Shown piece by piece: positions 1 to 13,578 of a stretch of 64,000 bases of DNA. Within the stretch, counting starts at the first letter, position 1; each line of letters begins with the position of its first letter. The translations under genes were made by a program, and so were the position numbers. Below the pieces are notes generated by a model, which worked only from the letters and a program-made list of their open reading frames with translations, ran no database searches and was not told where the DNA came from. This stretch comes from Karalla daura (Eukaryota; Chordata; Actinopteri; Chaetodontiformes; Leiognathidae), in contig CM055193.1 in NCBI GenBank assembly GCA_029224185.1, forward strand, positions 15,539,169 through 15,603,168, read 5' to 3'.

Positions 1-599
1 TAAGCCGCTTTCCGACGAGAGCTCGTGCTGAACGACTAAAACGTACAGTCTCAAATCATCAATCATTGACAAGACAACGCTCTCATTCATTACATAATTG
101 CTCCCCAAACATTCTTTCTAAATCCGATGATCCAGTGCTTTATTTTGTCATACATTACAAGATCATCAGCTTTAAACTGGTATGTCTCTGTTTCCTTTTG
201 TTGGGCTTTTTTGCGTAAAAAAGGAGTTTCCGCAGTGCCCAAGACAAGTGACAGTGGAAATAATTATCAGCCCCAGCCCCGGGAACGCTCATGGGTGTCT
301 TCAAACGTTCTGCTTGTACCAATCCAGCAGACGGCGTATTCGATTTATGGCGAGCAAAGACAAAGCAAAGCACTGAACGCTCCTATCTGCGAAGCTCTTA
401 AGAGATCTGACATTTATACCGAAGCCATGGATCAACACGTTGTAGTAGACCATCCCAAAGCCTCCGTATCCCTGGAGTAACCGGGGGTCACCCTGGGCTC
501 TCTCTCTCTGCCTGCGGACACAGTCGACGCCTTCCGGCCCGGCAGGTGAGTCCCACGGACTCGCCACCGTGACTCCACCCAACGCAGAGACGCACTTAC

Positions 600-680
600 C
601 TCACAGTGGCTCGCCGCCGCACCGTACAGCCTAGCGCCGCCGCCCCTCACTCCACCTTGACGTTTCCAATCAGAAAGAAA
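600..680 (-). promoter_or_regulatory. Candidate 5' exon and promoter with consensus donor, minus strand
   Basis: On the minus strand the GC-rich sequence ending at base 600 reads ACTGTGAG|gtaagt, a near-perfect splice donor (donor bases 594-599). An inverted CCAAT motif (CCAATCAG on plus, about 666-673) lies 65-75 bases upstream in the minus direction. No ATG-led coding segment of note precedes the donor, so this would be an untranslated first exon. The gene it would belong to has its coding exons beyond the left edge of the window. The transcription start is not determined. A plus-strand donor-like GGCAG|gtgagt at 545/546 sits close by, so the patch may be bidirectional or the match may be chance. 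Confidence 0.35.
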
Positions 681-839
681 AATAACCCAGAAGAACGAAA
701 TGGGAGGGAATAAAGACGCGAAAAAGATAAAAGTTCAACAAAAAAAAAAAAAGAAAAGTCGGCTCTGGTCTGCGCTTGGCTGCCTGCGAGCACACCCAGC
801 CTGATTCATCCACACGCGTTCGCCCTGCAGCTCAGCGCG

Positions 840-862
840 CACACACACACACACACACACAC
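840..862. repeat. (CA)n microsatellite
   Basis: Uninterrupted CA dinucleotide run inside a CpG-rich patch. Confidence 0.95.
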
Positions 863-1130
863 TCACTCACAAGCACACACAGTGGGAGCAGCACAACAGT
901 GGAGCGCCTCAGCTCTCTGCCCTCCCGCTCGCTGCCTCTCAGCCCCCGTCGACTGTGGCCTGGGCACTGTCTGTTCACATGATGTCAGCAGCTGCTCGGC
1001 TGACAACGAGCCCACTTCAAACACGAGGGAGCCGCGCTTCCTCGTCGGGATTAGCATTGTTGTTCCTCTCCGGCCTTCCTCTCATAAATAAATAAAAGCC
1101 CTCTCCATTCACCCTTTGTTTACATATTTG

Positions 1131-1184
1131 CCCCCCCCCTCCCCTCCCTCCCTCCTCCGCCCCCCCCCCCCCCCCCCCCCCCCC
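1131..1184. repeat. C-rich tract ending in a 25-base C homopolymer
   Basis: A pyrimidine-rich stretch of CCCTCC units ends in an uninterrupted run of 25 C (1160-1184). The complementary strand could form a G-quadruplex. Runs of this length are also error-prone in sequencing and assembly. Confidence 0.9.
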
Positions 1185-1558
1185 GTATCCTTCCTCTTCT
1201 TATGGGAGCCGGGGCTGGGTGTGAAGGCCTAATTTCCCCTGGCGGAGAGTGAATATTGCGACGAGCTTTCGCTTCTCGAGCGGTCAGCCGTTAACGGGCC
1301 GACTCGGGGAAAAGAGGACGAGCCAGCACAACTGTTCTGCACTGGCAGGAGGTTTTCACTGCCCCTCGCTTTCTGCTTCCCTCGACAAAGGAGTGAGAGA
1401 GCGTAAAGTATGTAAGTGAAAGAATGAGCCCAACACGCATCACAAATAGTCACCATAATCACGTTCGCATTCAAGAAACAACCAAGAAAGTACAAAAGCA
1501 TGCGTGTTTAGGTTGACTGGGGAGTGATAGTGCTCCTGGTGTGAGTGTGAGAATGAAT

Positions 1559-1560
<2 letters not shown>

Positions 1561-1617
<57 letters not shown>
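1561..1617. repeat. (TG)n microsatellite
   Basis: Perfect TG dinucleotide run of about 57 bases. It creates spurious poly-His/Thr reading frames on the minus strand. Confidence 0.97.
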
Positions 1618-1621
<4 letters not shown>

Positions 1622-2687
1622 CTCCAGGCGGCTTCCTTTGGTACAAAGTGGGTAAGATAATGGACAGATAGATGGATGGAAAGTGCTCGCAGTGTTATTG
1701 CACGTATTAATATGCTCCTGTACATTACTGTAGTGTGATGGAAGGGGTGTGCTGCTGAGCCAGAGGGATTCAACTAAGCCGATGGACACGTAGCGAGCGC
1801 CTCGAGACCCTCTCCGTCTTCCGACGGCAACTCGAGGTTAAGCTGTCTTCCAGGGCGGGTCACCGACGGCTGCTTTACGATCCTCCGCCAGCGTGCAGCG
1901 CTACAGCGGGACACTCCCAGAGGTCTGGCTCGCAGTTTCCAGCTCACCGTTAAACACCGGTCCCCAACGTCTCCGCCTCCTCTGTCTGGGACACACAGAG
2001 TTATCACCGATAAGACCGGACACTCAACGCGATTTTCCAACTCCTTTTCAGTGAGCGGCGATACCGAGAATGATCACTGCCACTCTCACGTAATTGCCGT
2101 CCCAAATGAGCGCGCCGAGCTCCTGCGCCCGAAGGCGTTATGAATCAGCCCCGAGAACGGGGAGATAAGAAGCCCGGCCGAGGCCATTAGCATCAGCTGC
2201 CGTGGAGGGGAGGAAAAAGTCGCGGGTGAACCGATGAATAAAACAGAAGGAGCGGGAGAGCTCGCCTCTTCAGAAGGCGACGGGCAAATCAAAAATCAAT
2301 CTCGGCTTGGACAGATTATCTCGGTGGGCATTCAGAGGAGCAAGGGCTGGAGTCGTGGCTCCTTCGCCTCACAGATCAATTCCCAGCATCCAGCTCTCAG
2401 GAGATCAGCTGTCTGGGAAAAAAAAAAAGACACGCTGGCTCTGCTTCAGGATGAGTCGTCCACAAGCTCGCTCTGATGCTGACTGATGGCATGTGGTGTA
2501 CGACTAATGATCGTTTCCATTATTGATGCATTGGTGGATTATTTGGTAAACGGGGGAACCAGTTTAGTCCTGAAAAAACGACAGCGACATCGCACACAAT
2601 TAGCTGGTTATCGTAAATGCGTCTTAATTATCCGTTTACTGATTTCAGCTGCTGTTACTGTTACTGTCTGGACAAAGAGAGATGGAT

Positions 2688-2790
2688 GGAAAGGAGATAC
2701 ACACAGATAGAGATAAACATAGATAGATATAGAGAAACAGATAGATACAGCGATATAGACAGAGAGAGACAGACAGAAAGACTGACAGAT
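2688..2790. repeat. Imperfect GATA/GACA-type tetranucleotide repeat
   Basis: Purine-rich degenerate repeat built from ATAG, AGAC and AGAG units, with many interruptions, so it is an old microsatellite. Confidence 0.8.
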
Positions 2791-5700
2791 GCGGATCTGG
2801 GTATAAAGGCAGCAGCAGTTAAGCTGAATGATTTATTCAAGCAGGGAATAAATTAATAAAAGATGAACTGTTCAGTTGTGTTGAGGGTATAGATCATTAC
2901 ATGAACTGCATGTGTGAGAGCACCCGTAGTAGTAAGCGTTGAGGTTTGGTGTGCGCAGTAAAATCAATACAAAAACAGGGGGAAAAGATGGAGAGAATTA
3001 CGACAAAGACAGAGTTTCACATTGTGCTCACAGCCAAAGTAAACAGGCCTCGTCGATGCTCGTTGGTGGCCGAGGAGAAAGCTCAGGCTCCGACCGGCTG
3101 GAAGGGGATCAGGAGGTCAGGGGTGCACGGACGAGCTGTAGATACATGAGCCGCCGGTGGTGGAGGTGGTGGTGGTGGTGGTCAGGAAAATCAATCCTGA
3201 ACTTTACGGGCAAAGAGTGTGCGCTTAAACGCCTTCCCATGGAAGGTCTTCCTGACTTTACACTGCAGGTCATCTCCTGAGAGGTGATCCACCCTCAGTT
3301 GTTGGGAGTCACTTCCTGTATAACCAGCAAATGGAGATGACGCTAATCCACTATACTTGGTCACACTGGATTTTGTTGCCGATGGATGAAACGCTTTTCC
3401 GATGTTTTTCTACAAAAAAAAAGTTGGGTAAATTATTAATTTGTTGTTCCCAGATGTGATAAGCAATTTACAAATGACTACTACATTTTAATGGCAACCT
3501 AACATCTGATCTGTTACTTAAACCACACCCCCAGTCCAACCACAGCCTGCAAACTGTAACTGATCTCTGGGAGCCTGTCCTGCTTTGCATTTTTGTACGC
3601 GCTGATTAAATGCGCACAGGGCTGTCAGTGGACTTTTTCTTCTGTAATGAAAAACGTCTCCACTGGTTCATTTATACACTGCAGGATGCCTGGGACCTGC
3701 GGCCCCGGCTCTTTTTTTTTGTATTGTATCAGATGCAAAACACACCCCGACATCATCTCACGAGCTCGGCTCGCGACCAACCTCTCAGCTGCCTCGCAGA
3801 GTTCAAGCTCTGCGTTTGGCCACAGTCGTGATCTTAGCGGGGTAAAATCCACGGCTGTCGGATTAAATTAAGCTCTGTGGCAACAGTAACTGGGGAGGGC
3901 ACAGCTTAGTAAGAGGGTCGACGAGTTAAGGGACCGAGGCAGACTACTGGCATTTTAATCAACAAAAATGAACATGAGATCTTTGGTGATCTTCGTATCT
4001 GAGAAAAAGGTCAAATGACATTTGGAGGAGACTAACTTTACTCTCTCTGATGCAAACAACTCAATTAATTTTGAAATCTGAGGATCAAAAAACAATTGCC
4101 TGATAAATTTGTGCCGACATATCTGATTTGATCTGATCACACAGCTGATTTGATTTCTATACCACAGAGATCATATCTCTGGGCTGGCTCGGCCTCTCAT
4201 TTTACGCCCGCAACCCGACTCGGAAAAATGACTCGGATGTAAAACTTATTTGAGTTTCAAAATGGATCGATGTTTGAAATTCGGCTGTGTTATCCTCGAG
4301 GTGTTTGCCTCTTTAGATATGACTCCAAAACAGGCCTACAGGGCGATCCTCTACAGGAACTCTGTACGTAATAGCAGCTGTTCACATGTCCTGCTGGACG
4401 GTCAATCAAAGAACAGAGCGGCACAAAATGACCACAAAGAGAAGCAATGTATCTGCAAAGAGAAGCACAATGGCTGTTAAGTGTCAGGATGCCTCACGGT
4501 TTTGTAAAGAGGGGAGCGAGACCTTTCCATGTCTGTCCTAACGAGGCTGTAAGCCAGGGGTGTCCGAAGTGCAGCCTGGGGGCCAAACACGGCCCACAGT
4601 CATGTTCTGTGTCAGTCTTTCATGGCTCACTTCACAGAATCACTTCACAGAAATGTATTATTTATGGCTTGCAAGCGCCTTAAATATATATTACGATTGT
4701 TTAAAATGTGATTTTTCTGACATGGTGGGGTTCACCCTGGACAAGTACTCGGCCCACTAGCAGTCAACATACACAGACATTCACACTCACCAAACCTGCC
4801 ACCTGTTGACAGTTTTGACGAAACATATGGTAAACATCCTGTGGTTTGTTTGTACTTTTTCTGGCTTATGTTTGGTGTTAAGATTTCAGCGGCGTTCAAC
4901 ATCTCCTTAGACACAAACGAGCTGAACAAGCAGAGGCCTCCTCGCACCTCAAGAGCCCCCTGTGGTCCCCAAAATGAATCCCAGCGGCTTCACAGACGCA
5001 TGACCTGGGCGAAGCAGGAAAGTCACACCTCAGACGGTCTCCTGCTCGCACCTCTGAAGCCTCGTTTCATAGAATCACCTAAACCTGTGGAAACAAAGCA
5101 GAACCCTTCTCCAAACCTGGTTCAGCCCATTCACATAGAACGACCCAAGGAACCATCAAGCCAACAAAACTACATCAGAACAATAGTCTTCTTCCCAACC
5201 TTCCCCACACCTTATTACCAAAACACCTTGATCATAACTTCACATCAAACCATCATACGCCAGATAGTGGGGACTGCAGTTACCAACAGGACCATCCATG
5301 AAACAATGGAAACAGTCCTACTGGTCACAGCAGACCCAACCTTTTCCCCTCCCCACGCTTTCCACTGGTCCTCCTCCTCTAACACACACCCGTGACCAAC
5401 ACCTACACTGAAAAATCTTGACCACCTTTAGAATTTTTCTGGATACTATGTTGCACAATCTCAGGTGTGTATGTAAGTACAGCTGTGAAATTCTCAAGTT
5501 GTTGATTTTACACGACCATTTGGACCGTTTTTTTGCCACAACAAGAATTCGCCTTCAGGACATCTTCAAGTCTTTGACTGAACCAGAACCCTCCAACCAG
5601 CACTGTGATCCAGATCAGAAAGAAAGCAAATCTTTCGGTTAGCGGTGTGACCTGAATTCCTCGGAATCTCTCAGAGGCCATCTCATTAATACATTTGTGG

Positions 5701-6949
5701 AAAGAAAAATGCAGTTTTATTGAGTATTAAATGTTGAATCTTATCCAGCTGGCCCTTGGGTACTTTCTGGGTAATGCCCAAACCTGGACATCTGCCCATT
5801 CAGACAATTATACACACTCCAAGTCAAATCAGTGTCTGAGGCTCAACTGCACCAGGTTAACCTAGCGGAGAAACGATTTAGCTTTTGGCCCTTTGAAAGG
5901 GGCCAACTTCCTGGTCCCAGTGATGACCATAACAGCATCACTGCAAGCAGCAGCACTTGGCCGTGATTTCATATCCGACACCGTGGGCACTGTGTGTGGA
6001 ATAGATGAGTGTAATAGTTTTGACAAGGCTGTTGATTCACACTCACGTTGAAGAGACCACAGCCATAAAATGTCACTACTTTGCACAACTACGGACTAAT
6101 ATACGAGCTGGCTTTTGACAGCTACCGCCGCACTTTTCTTTTCTACTTCCAGGAGAGGAAAAAAAAAACAAAAAACAGATGACCGACATGACCAAAGCGA
6201 CTCCACCCAAATGAACACATGTGAACAGCTGTGCACAGGTTATTTCCCCGAAGGCCTCCCACGCCGCCGCAGCTGGAGCGCCACGCTGCCAAACACCGAG
6301 GACGGAGGATTTCTTTTACTCAACACGTCAGCTCGAATGCGAGCAAGTAAAGACACATCTCCAACGAGGAGCTGAGAACCGAAACGTGTCAATGCACAAA
6401 CGCAGCCTTTTTCATCCAATATGGCCATTTGTATCATATCTGCTACTTGACCTAATAAGTATACACTGTGATCCAAGGTTGGGTTTCCAACCCAGCTGCT
6501 TGCACATTCATTCTTTCAGTACAGTTTATTCTAACCAGCTATGTGCCACAGAAGAACTCTGCAATAATCCCATAATTCCACGCCCATGTTGTCGTTAGCT
6601 GTACAGATAATAGCCTGTGCAGATACTGTCACACAGCCTGTGTTTCCAGCCTGTGTTTTCCTTCTGCTTTTCATATTCATATTTCATACCTTTATTTATT
6701 TATTTACACGATAAGCACTGCTTTTATGCTGCCAACAGCATGTGAATTTCCCCGAGGAGAAATAAATAAGCCTTAGTTGAGGGAAAGATGAGGAGGAGGA
6801 CTAGATTCCCGATGAAGAGCCAACAGATGCACTTTCAGGTAAACTTTAATGTGCCCGATTGGACAAAAGAGGACAGATGAGGTACAGGTTATTCTAGGCG
6901 CCTGTCCTGGACCAGGGGTGCTACCCATGCAATGAGGAGTATTTCTCTC

Positions 6950-7130
6950 TGTCATCCATCCATTATTTTACCCACTCTGTACCTTAACAATGATGCAAGA
7001 GTCTCCACTCGACCTAAATATCCTCATACCATGGAGTGGGGAGAAACCCGATGACCCAGAGCGAACCCGTGGAAACAAGGGAACCAGGCCATCGATGAAC
7101 AACATACACAAAACTGGCTTGCCTGACGTA
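6950..7130 (+). repeat. Fragment of a teleost interspersed repeat
   Basis: Starts with the CATCCATCCATTA...CCCACT..GTACCTTAAC motif shared with the copy at 13005-13290. It then carries the degraded GTGGGGAGAAACCCGATGACCCAGAG segment. It belongs to the common fish repeat whose diagnostic core is TTTGGACTGTGGGAGGA and whose tail is AACATGCAAACTC. I do not assign a formal family name. Confidence 0.6.
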
Positions 7131-7279
7131 TCGAACATTACATAAAACAAAATAGAATCACTTACGCGGATGATATCACCTGAAAAAAAACAAGAACTTT
7201 CCTACGATTATCTAGCTTCACGGGGCTGAATAAACCTAGCGATTTCACTCCTCTCCTCTCCACTCCTTCAACAGAGGGC

Positions 7280-7640
7280 TGAAAGGTGTATGTCACAGTG
7301 GAGAGATACGATACTTTACAACGGACCGCCTTTCCTTTCCTTCCGTCATCGCGGCTCACGTAGCAACAGCCGGGTCGATCGATACCGCCATCACGACACC
7401 GGCCATGTCCTCGTGTCAAGCAGGACCGCAGCGGGGACGCGGGATCGCACACGGCGTCGGATGTCCGCGTCTGGAGGCGGGCGAGGCTTACGTTACGGGA
7501 GGCGTTTACAGCACCGCGTCCTCTGTGGGAGCCTCCCCGCGGCGCCGGACTGGCGAATAAGCCGCCATCGATCCACGTTTTCCAGGAGGGAAGGAAGGAC
7601 GAGCGGGCCAGACTGCCAGACATGTGAGACCGATTCCACT
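7280..7640. promoter_or_regulatory. CpG-rich patch, possible promoter or enhancer
   Basis: This segment is conspicuously rich in CG dinucleotides (for example 7345-7560) within an otherwise CpG-poor neighbourhood. On the minus strand it holds a moderate donor-like site (GTAAC|gtaagc near 7491). A 153-residue minus-strand frame spans it (7162-7623), but it is Arg/Ser-rich and resembles no family. The call rests on base composition only. Confidence 0.35.
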
Positions 7641-7694
7641 GTAACAGTATGCCCTGCTATAGCTATAGGGAATCCCCTGGTTTCACACAAGCAC

Positions 7695-7732
7695 AGTGTG
7701 TGCGTGTGTGTGTGTGTGCGTGTGTGTGTGTG
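7695..7732. repeat. (TG)n microsatellite
   Basis: TG/CG-interrupted dinucleotide run next to the CpG-rich patch. Confidence 0.9.
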
Positions 7733-9929
7733 AATAGGATGGGTGTGACTGACTCTCATCAACAGCCCGTGATTCACAGCTGAGTCAGGAGCAGGTGCTC
7801 CGACTGGACTCCAAAACGCGGCGGTGATTACAACCTCCCCGCCCCCTCCCGAAAAACACATCCTCACATCTTGTGTTGCGCCGCAACTGTTCGGAGGAGG
7901 AGGAGGAGGAGGAGGAGTGAGGAGGAGCGTCATCCTTCCCCGAGACTCTTCACAGGCAGCGCCGTTCCAAAAAAAAACAAGTGTGGAGGAACAGATTCTT
8001 AGCAGGAGACGGTGTACAAGACAGAGGACGGCGTCCGTCCGAGTCGTTTCCCTCATCTCGGCTCTCGTGATGAACACAAAGACCAGAGAGGCGCAGCCGT
8101 GAGGCGTACGTCTCCCGACAGCTCTCCTCTTGTTTATTTTAACAGACCAGAAGCATTCATGATCCGCCGAAGCAGCGCCGGGGGATTTTTGTTCTTTTTT
8201 TCCCCCCCCAACGTTGAGACGTGACGTGGGTGTACTTTGAACGGTGCAGAATCCACGTTGGAAATGTTTAGGTGTGCGTGACTCCGTGCTATGACTGGAA
8301 AAGTACTGAGGGAGCTGAGAGGACACCATTGTATGCGCTTTATGCGCTGGCTGAAGCTGGCGTTTCATCATCGCGCCTTGCAAGCTGAAACATCTAGAGA
8401 AGGCCTGCCAGCAACGGTTTTGAGGCCGATGCGTTTTTCATTTCTTCCCCGAGCTGATTTTCTTCTTCTTTTCTTGTTTCTCGCTCCTGAAATCTGGAAA
8501 TTTTCGTTTGGGCTTGACAAGGCACTTCACCACTTCATTCTATTTATATAGTAACAATAGTAGAGATGGTAGAAACAATCTGAAGATTCGTTGATTAACG
8601 GCCTCTCACGTGAAACGAATTCATCCCTTTGGATATGAAAAGTGTCACATGAGGTCTTTATTTTCTCATCAGGAGATAAAACATAATAAAAGTCAGATCG
8701 TGTGGAGATGGTGCACTTGAATTCATTAACTAATCAGTTAATCAAGAGGGAATGAATTAGTTTCAGTGGGCTTAGCTCTCGCTGATGTCTCTCTTTTCAT
8801 CCTCCTACATGGGGAGACGTGGAGGAACAGATTAGCTGTTTGATAATTCAGAGCGTGCACATCTTTGGGTTTGTTTGTCCCCCTAAAAACGGATAGATAT
8901 TCAGAAATATTCACTTCACAATAACAGGAGGCAAAGAAAAGCAGCATGACTATGCAACCAGTCGATCATGACTTCAGTTGTTGGTACCATTTATCAAATG
9001 TTCAGAAAGCTGCTTTAATACCTCTAACATAACTTAGAGTACTTAGAGTGTAAAGCTTTAATCAACTTAAAATTCCATTTATTGATTGATCTGCCACTTA
9101 TCGTTCAATACCAACAATGTGGAAAATGTCTGTCTCCTTGCAACGATGCAACGTTTTCATATTAGCACAAAGACAAAGCCGTAAAGAAAGGCCTCTGCTC
9201 ATTACTTTGGCATTTCTGCTTGTAAATCGACGGTTAGAAACGCTGCCGATCTATTAAGTATTGACTGGACGATCGTTTAATCAATGACTATTTGTGTCTT
9301 CAATCACACAAGTCCTCAGCTGTTATCATCTGCTCCCCCGTCTACTTGTCGTGGACGACTGCTGTGCTGGCTGGTGATTCTCCCCTCCCACCGCCCACTG
9401 TCCATTCTATCTATTCCAGTTCTACCGCAAGGTTGCCCGCGTCTATTTCGGTCCGCACATTTAACAACACGAGACCTCGGCGGGAAGCAGGTGGCTTGTT
9501 TGCTCGTGTTGTTTATGCCCCTCTTTCTATCCCGGGCTCCCACTGGAGGCTGGGCCGGCTAAGGGAGACGGTCTGATGCCCACGTAGGACGAGTAGAAAA
9601 CCAGAGCAGGGAATACAATAGACCCAGAGAAGACGAGGGCGATGGTTTCTACCTCCAGAAATGCAGCATCCCGCGGTGAGGACCGGAGAGCTAACTGCAT
9701 CGGCCCTTTTAGGGACGCTGCCGCACGCAATTACTCAGCCGATCTGTTACAGAGTAAACGATTTGTTTGTGGATTACGTCGCCCTGCGCCACCTGTTAGA
9801 GCGCCATCATCCACCACTCCCCATCTTCCGTCAAACAAAACAAACAAATGAAGCAACAGATCCGACTCTGCCGCTCTAAACCGCCCTGGATGTGACACCA
9901 CACTGCACAAGCTGAGAGGCCACCTGTCG

Positions 9930-9971
9930 ATAGTTCTATCTCTATGATAGATAGTTCTATCTCTATGATAG
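9930..9971. repeat. Two perfect tandem copies of a 21-base unit
   Basis: The 21-base unit at 9930-9950 (beginning ATAGTTCTATC, ending ATGATAG) is repeated exactly at 9951-9971. Each unit is itself partly self-complementary, with CTATC paired to GATAG. Confidence 0.9.
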
Positions 9972-11609
9972 AGCTATCTCTGCTCTATGAACGCATCACC
10001 TTCCAGGTACCAAATGTTAAGACAAGCTCCAGGAGCAACACGAGCTCCGGGCCTCTTAAACAGCCACATTTTAAAAGCGGAAACAAACACGTCCGCAACC
10101 TGCTGGGAGTTTTATTTATCTATTTATTTATCTATTTCTTGGCTCTGGCTGTTTTCGCAGCGTTCCCGTCCCAGCAGCTCGGTTCCAGGAACCGCCCGCG
10201 GAGGAGAGCCACGCGGCCCGGTGGACTTCTACCAGTTTGCATCCGTGGCATCATACCGTCTCACTTTTTGGGGGGGGGCCTCACAAAACGACACAGCGCA
10301 GAGCGGTCTGCCGGTGGACTTGTCCTGTAGTGAGATCTAAACGTGTCAAAGGTCACGGTGACAGCGGCGCGTTCGCTCCTACAGCTCCGAGCGGCGTGCC
10401 TGTCCGCGACGAGCTGAGTCTTTATTTAACTCCGCCATTAAAAATTCCATTAACACCTGGCGACGTGCGTAGTGGGGGAGACGTGAGCGATGGCGTCGCC
10501 ATGTTTCTAGGCTTCGGGCTTGGCAGAGTGACTTTACGGGGCTTTAGGCGGCTCCTCTGGGATATACGGGGGGCCTCACACAGACTTTGCCTGTTGTTAT
10601 TCTTTATTCTTCATGTCCCTGCTCTCACCTGCGCCGATGGCCCGCGCCGTCTCAGAGGTTTGCCGAGCAATCCCAATCCGATGCATCGTCTCGCTTCTCG
10701 AAAACGGGGGACGCTCTGGGTGCCCGCAATTTTCTTGAAGTCATTTTCCAGGACTTTTCCGGCCACTACATGCTACGGAGAGGCGTCCTTTCTACAGATG
10801 CCTCTTGGATTTTTCACATTCGCCCAGATTTCTCACTTTTATTCCTCTCTAGCTCCCAAGAAGTCTGATGTTGAAAATGTGCAGTCCACGACAATAACTT
10901 ATCCATGACATAATCCACTGCATGTGTAGAAATTCTGACATATTCACAGGTTGTGCATGTGTGGAGCGGAGCAAGAAGAAATGATCGTCCAGGACAACCC
11001 TTTTCAGGTTCGTGGGTTTTCCAGGACATGTGGGACCTCTGTTTATACATGCCTAATCAACTGGTGTGCCACATATTGAAGAGGCACTTAAAATTAGAAA
11101 GCAAACTGGATGTTGGACATTTTAATCGTGTTTGTAAATCACCAAACTGCATTTTAAGTTGTCCATCGGACCACTTAGCTAGAGGGTGTTTCCAGCGGAG
11201 CCTTGTTTCTGTGTCACTAAATGGCATTACATACTGTGCGGGACATGGAGAAATCCCCTGGTTTCCCCCATGAGGCATTCTGAGAAAAATCAGTATGATC
11301 CCCAAAACACACCACACATACTCTGGTGCTGTGTTTTTAAGTAATGGCACTTAGCTTTGATTACATTGCAAGGCGGCAGTTAGGTTGAACTGGAAATGCC
11401 CATGTTCATAAGCTGCCTCCTGCAAAAACAACCGTTTGTATACCGTTGAGCGGTGGCACCTACGGGCCAGCACACAGTCTCTATTTATTTGTCTTTTTAA
11501 CGAGCCGTTAACATGTTTCATTTCCTTTAACAGCAGAGTGGGAGACGACTCGGAATTACAGGCGAAAATTTGCTCCGGCGCTCCTGCCTCCCATCAGCAG
11601 AGCTTGTCG

Positions 11610-11635
11610 CCCCCCCCCCCCCCCCCCCCCCCCCC
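11610..11635. repeat. 26-base C homopolymer
   Basis: Uninterrupted run of 26 C followed by CCCACCCC-type sequence. Confidence 0.95.
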
Positions 11636-12493
11636 GCCCACCCCCACCCCTCCACCCCCTGCCCCGCTCTCCTCTGGGATTACGATGAAACCGTATTCAG
11701 AAAAACAATCAAACATTTTAAAGCAAACCGAGCCTGAGAATTCCCAAAGTAGGTCAAATCAAAGCGCGGAGCAGATCGCGGGCTTTTGATTCCCGCCGTC
11801 AAAGGATGGAGGTCGCGTTGCTCTCTTTACCCTCAGACGTTTATTCCTTACATCACTTTTTAAGTTTAAGCTTTAGCTCTCTCTCTCTCTCTCCCCCTCC
11901 GTCACATGGAGGTCTAAATGGGCCACTCCATCTAAAATAATTAAACCCCTCTATTTTCTGCGAGCAGATGTTCCCATCAAATCTCCTTTCGCTGTCTGTT
12001 TTACTTCCAATCCAATTCACCTGGATCCATTTACGCAATAAGGTTTGATTAAAAAGTCTCTTATCAAATCTGTGTTTATTCAACACCTGGACCTTATCGA
12101 GGAAATGTATGCGGACGTCGTCCAACACAGCTGACCCGAGAGGTTGTGACTACATTAAAGCAGTGGGTTTAAAGCTAAAATGCACATCAATTCTGAGTCC
12201 AGAGTACTTTTCCTTCAGAAACGTACTCAGACTTAGCACTTTGTGGCCCTGCAGCAGGCTTATGGTTAATAAACGCATCAATCAACTGCAGTGGAAATAG
12301 ATTTGTGGCAGTAATATTCACATTCTATTCAAATATTAGCTGTATGGACCGTTGGCACTCTAAATTAGCCCCCTAATTGACCTGCTCACACACTGTGTAT
12401 ATTGAAATCAGCTCATTAAGAGAAATATGCATTTACTCTAATTATGGGATTAAAAAAAAACATGTTAAACGAGTAGAACAATTCTGTTAACAA

Positions 12494-12524
12494 AACCTTT
12501 TTGGGGAAGTTCCCCAAAAAGGTT
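12494..12524. repeat. Perfect inverted repeat with 14-base arms
   Basis: Left arm AACCTTTTTGGGGA (12494-12507) and its exact reverse complement (12511-12524) flank a 3-base spacer. No T-run or gene end is adjacent, so this is a hairpin-forming element rather than a terminator. Confidence 0.9.
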
Positions 12525-13004
12525 CAGGATCTGTGGAATGCCCTGTGGAGCCCATTTCAAGAGGCTGGGTTAACTATACCATGTCTACAAACATTTAAGT
12601 GAGGTGAAAGTTATTTTAAGTGTGACACGCTCATCCCCTGTGGGGATACAGAGTTAGAAGTAGCAGCGGGCTGTGGTCATTTTGTTTTCACAGAGGTCAG
12701 AAGACATTTCGACAGTGACCTAGTTTCACAGCGGACAAAGAAACTTCTCAGACTATTCCTGGTCAGTATCTCGATGTCCGAATGCCACAAAGCCCCCCAA
12801 AAAAAGAGGAAAAAAAAGGCTGCATCACTGTCATTCTATAGGTTCAACCCTGCTGACCCTGGAGGGGCATGTCATTAAGCCCGTTAAGAGAGTCAGAGAA
12901 TGATTTTGTATGCAAGTGCAGTCAGATCTCGTCCAACAATGTCAGAAGAGCTATAATTACACATGACCATTACCCACAACTGTGGCTATTTATAGCTCCC
13001 GTAT

Positions 13005-13290
13005 CATCCATCCATTACCTTACCCACTTTGTACCTTAACACTGTCACACGAGTGGACTGGAGCCTTTCCAAGCACATGGGGCGAATGCCAGGAATACAG
13101 ACACCATTCCCTCTGACACTCAAACAAAAGGCCAATTTCAGATAGTCCAACTGGCCTAAACATGCATGTTTTTGGACTGTGGGAGGAGACCAGTGTAAAT
13201 GGAAAGGAGAACACGCAAATTCCAAAGCGAAAGGCCCCCCCCACCCTCCCCGTTGGCACTGAGACTCATTGTTGTGAGGCAACAGGCTTC
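13005..13290 (+). repeat. Copy of the common teleost interspersed repeat
   Basis: One of the best-preserved copies in the window. It runs from CATCCATCCATTACC through CCTAAACATGCATGTTTTTG and GACTGTGGGAGGAGACC, then GAGAACACGCAAATTCC, and ends near GTTGTGAGGCAACA. These blocks occur in the same order in the copies at 34765-35080 and 56960-57240. There is no coding capacity, so it is a non-autonomous SINE- or MITE-like element. Confidence 0.75.
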
Positions 13291-13432
13291 TTTCAAAGCT
13301 CCATAATGTGTGTCAGTAGCTCGGTCATTATTAAATGTCAGAGAGATAGCTGGTAAAAGATGCTTTACGAAATGCAGAACAATGAAAGAGTCCTAGGGAT
13401 CTATAAAACACCAAAAGAGGAGAATCCATCTA

Positions 13433-13578
<146 letters not shown>

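Noticed and set aside
4841..5395. 184-residue plus-strand open frame
   Set aside because: It begins at GTG rather than ATG, has low-complexity Thr/Pro/Ser composition and no known domain. I see no supporting splice or promoter context.
7493..8383. 296-residue minus-strand open frame, the longest in the left region
   Set aside because: It crosses a (TG)n microsatellite and a GGA repeat, giving poly-His/Thr and poly-Pro runs. It has no recognisable domain and no coding-like composition.
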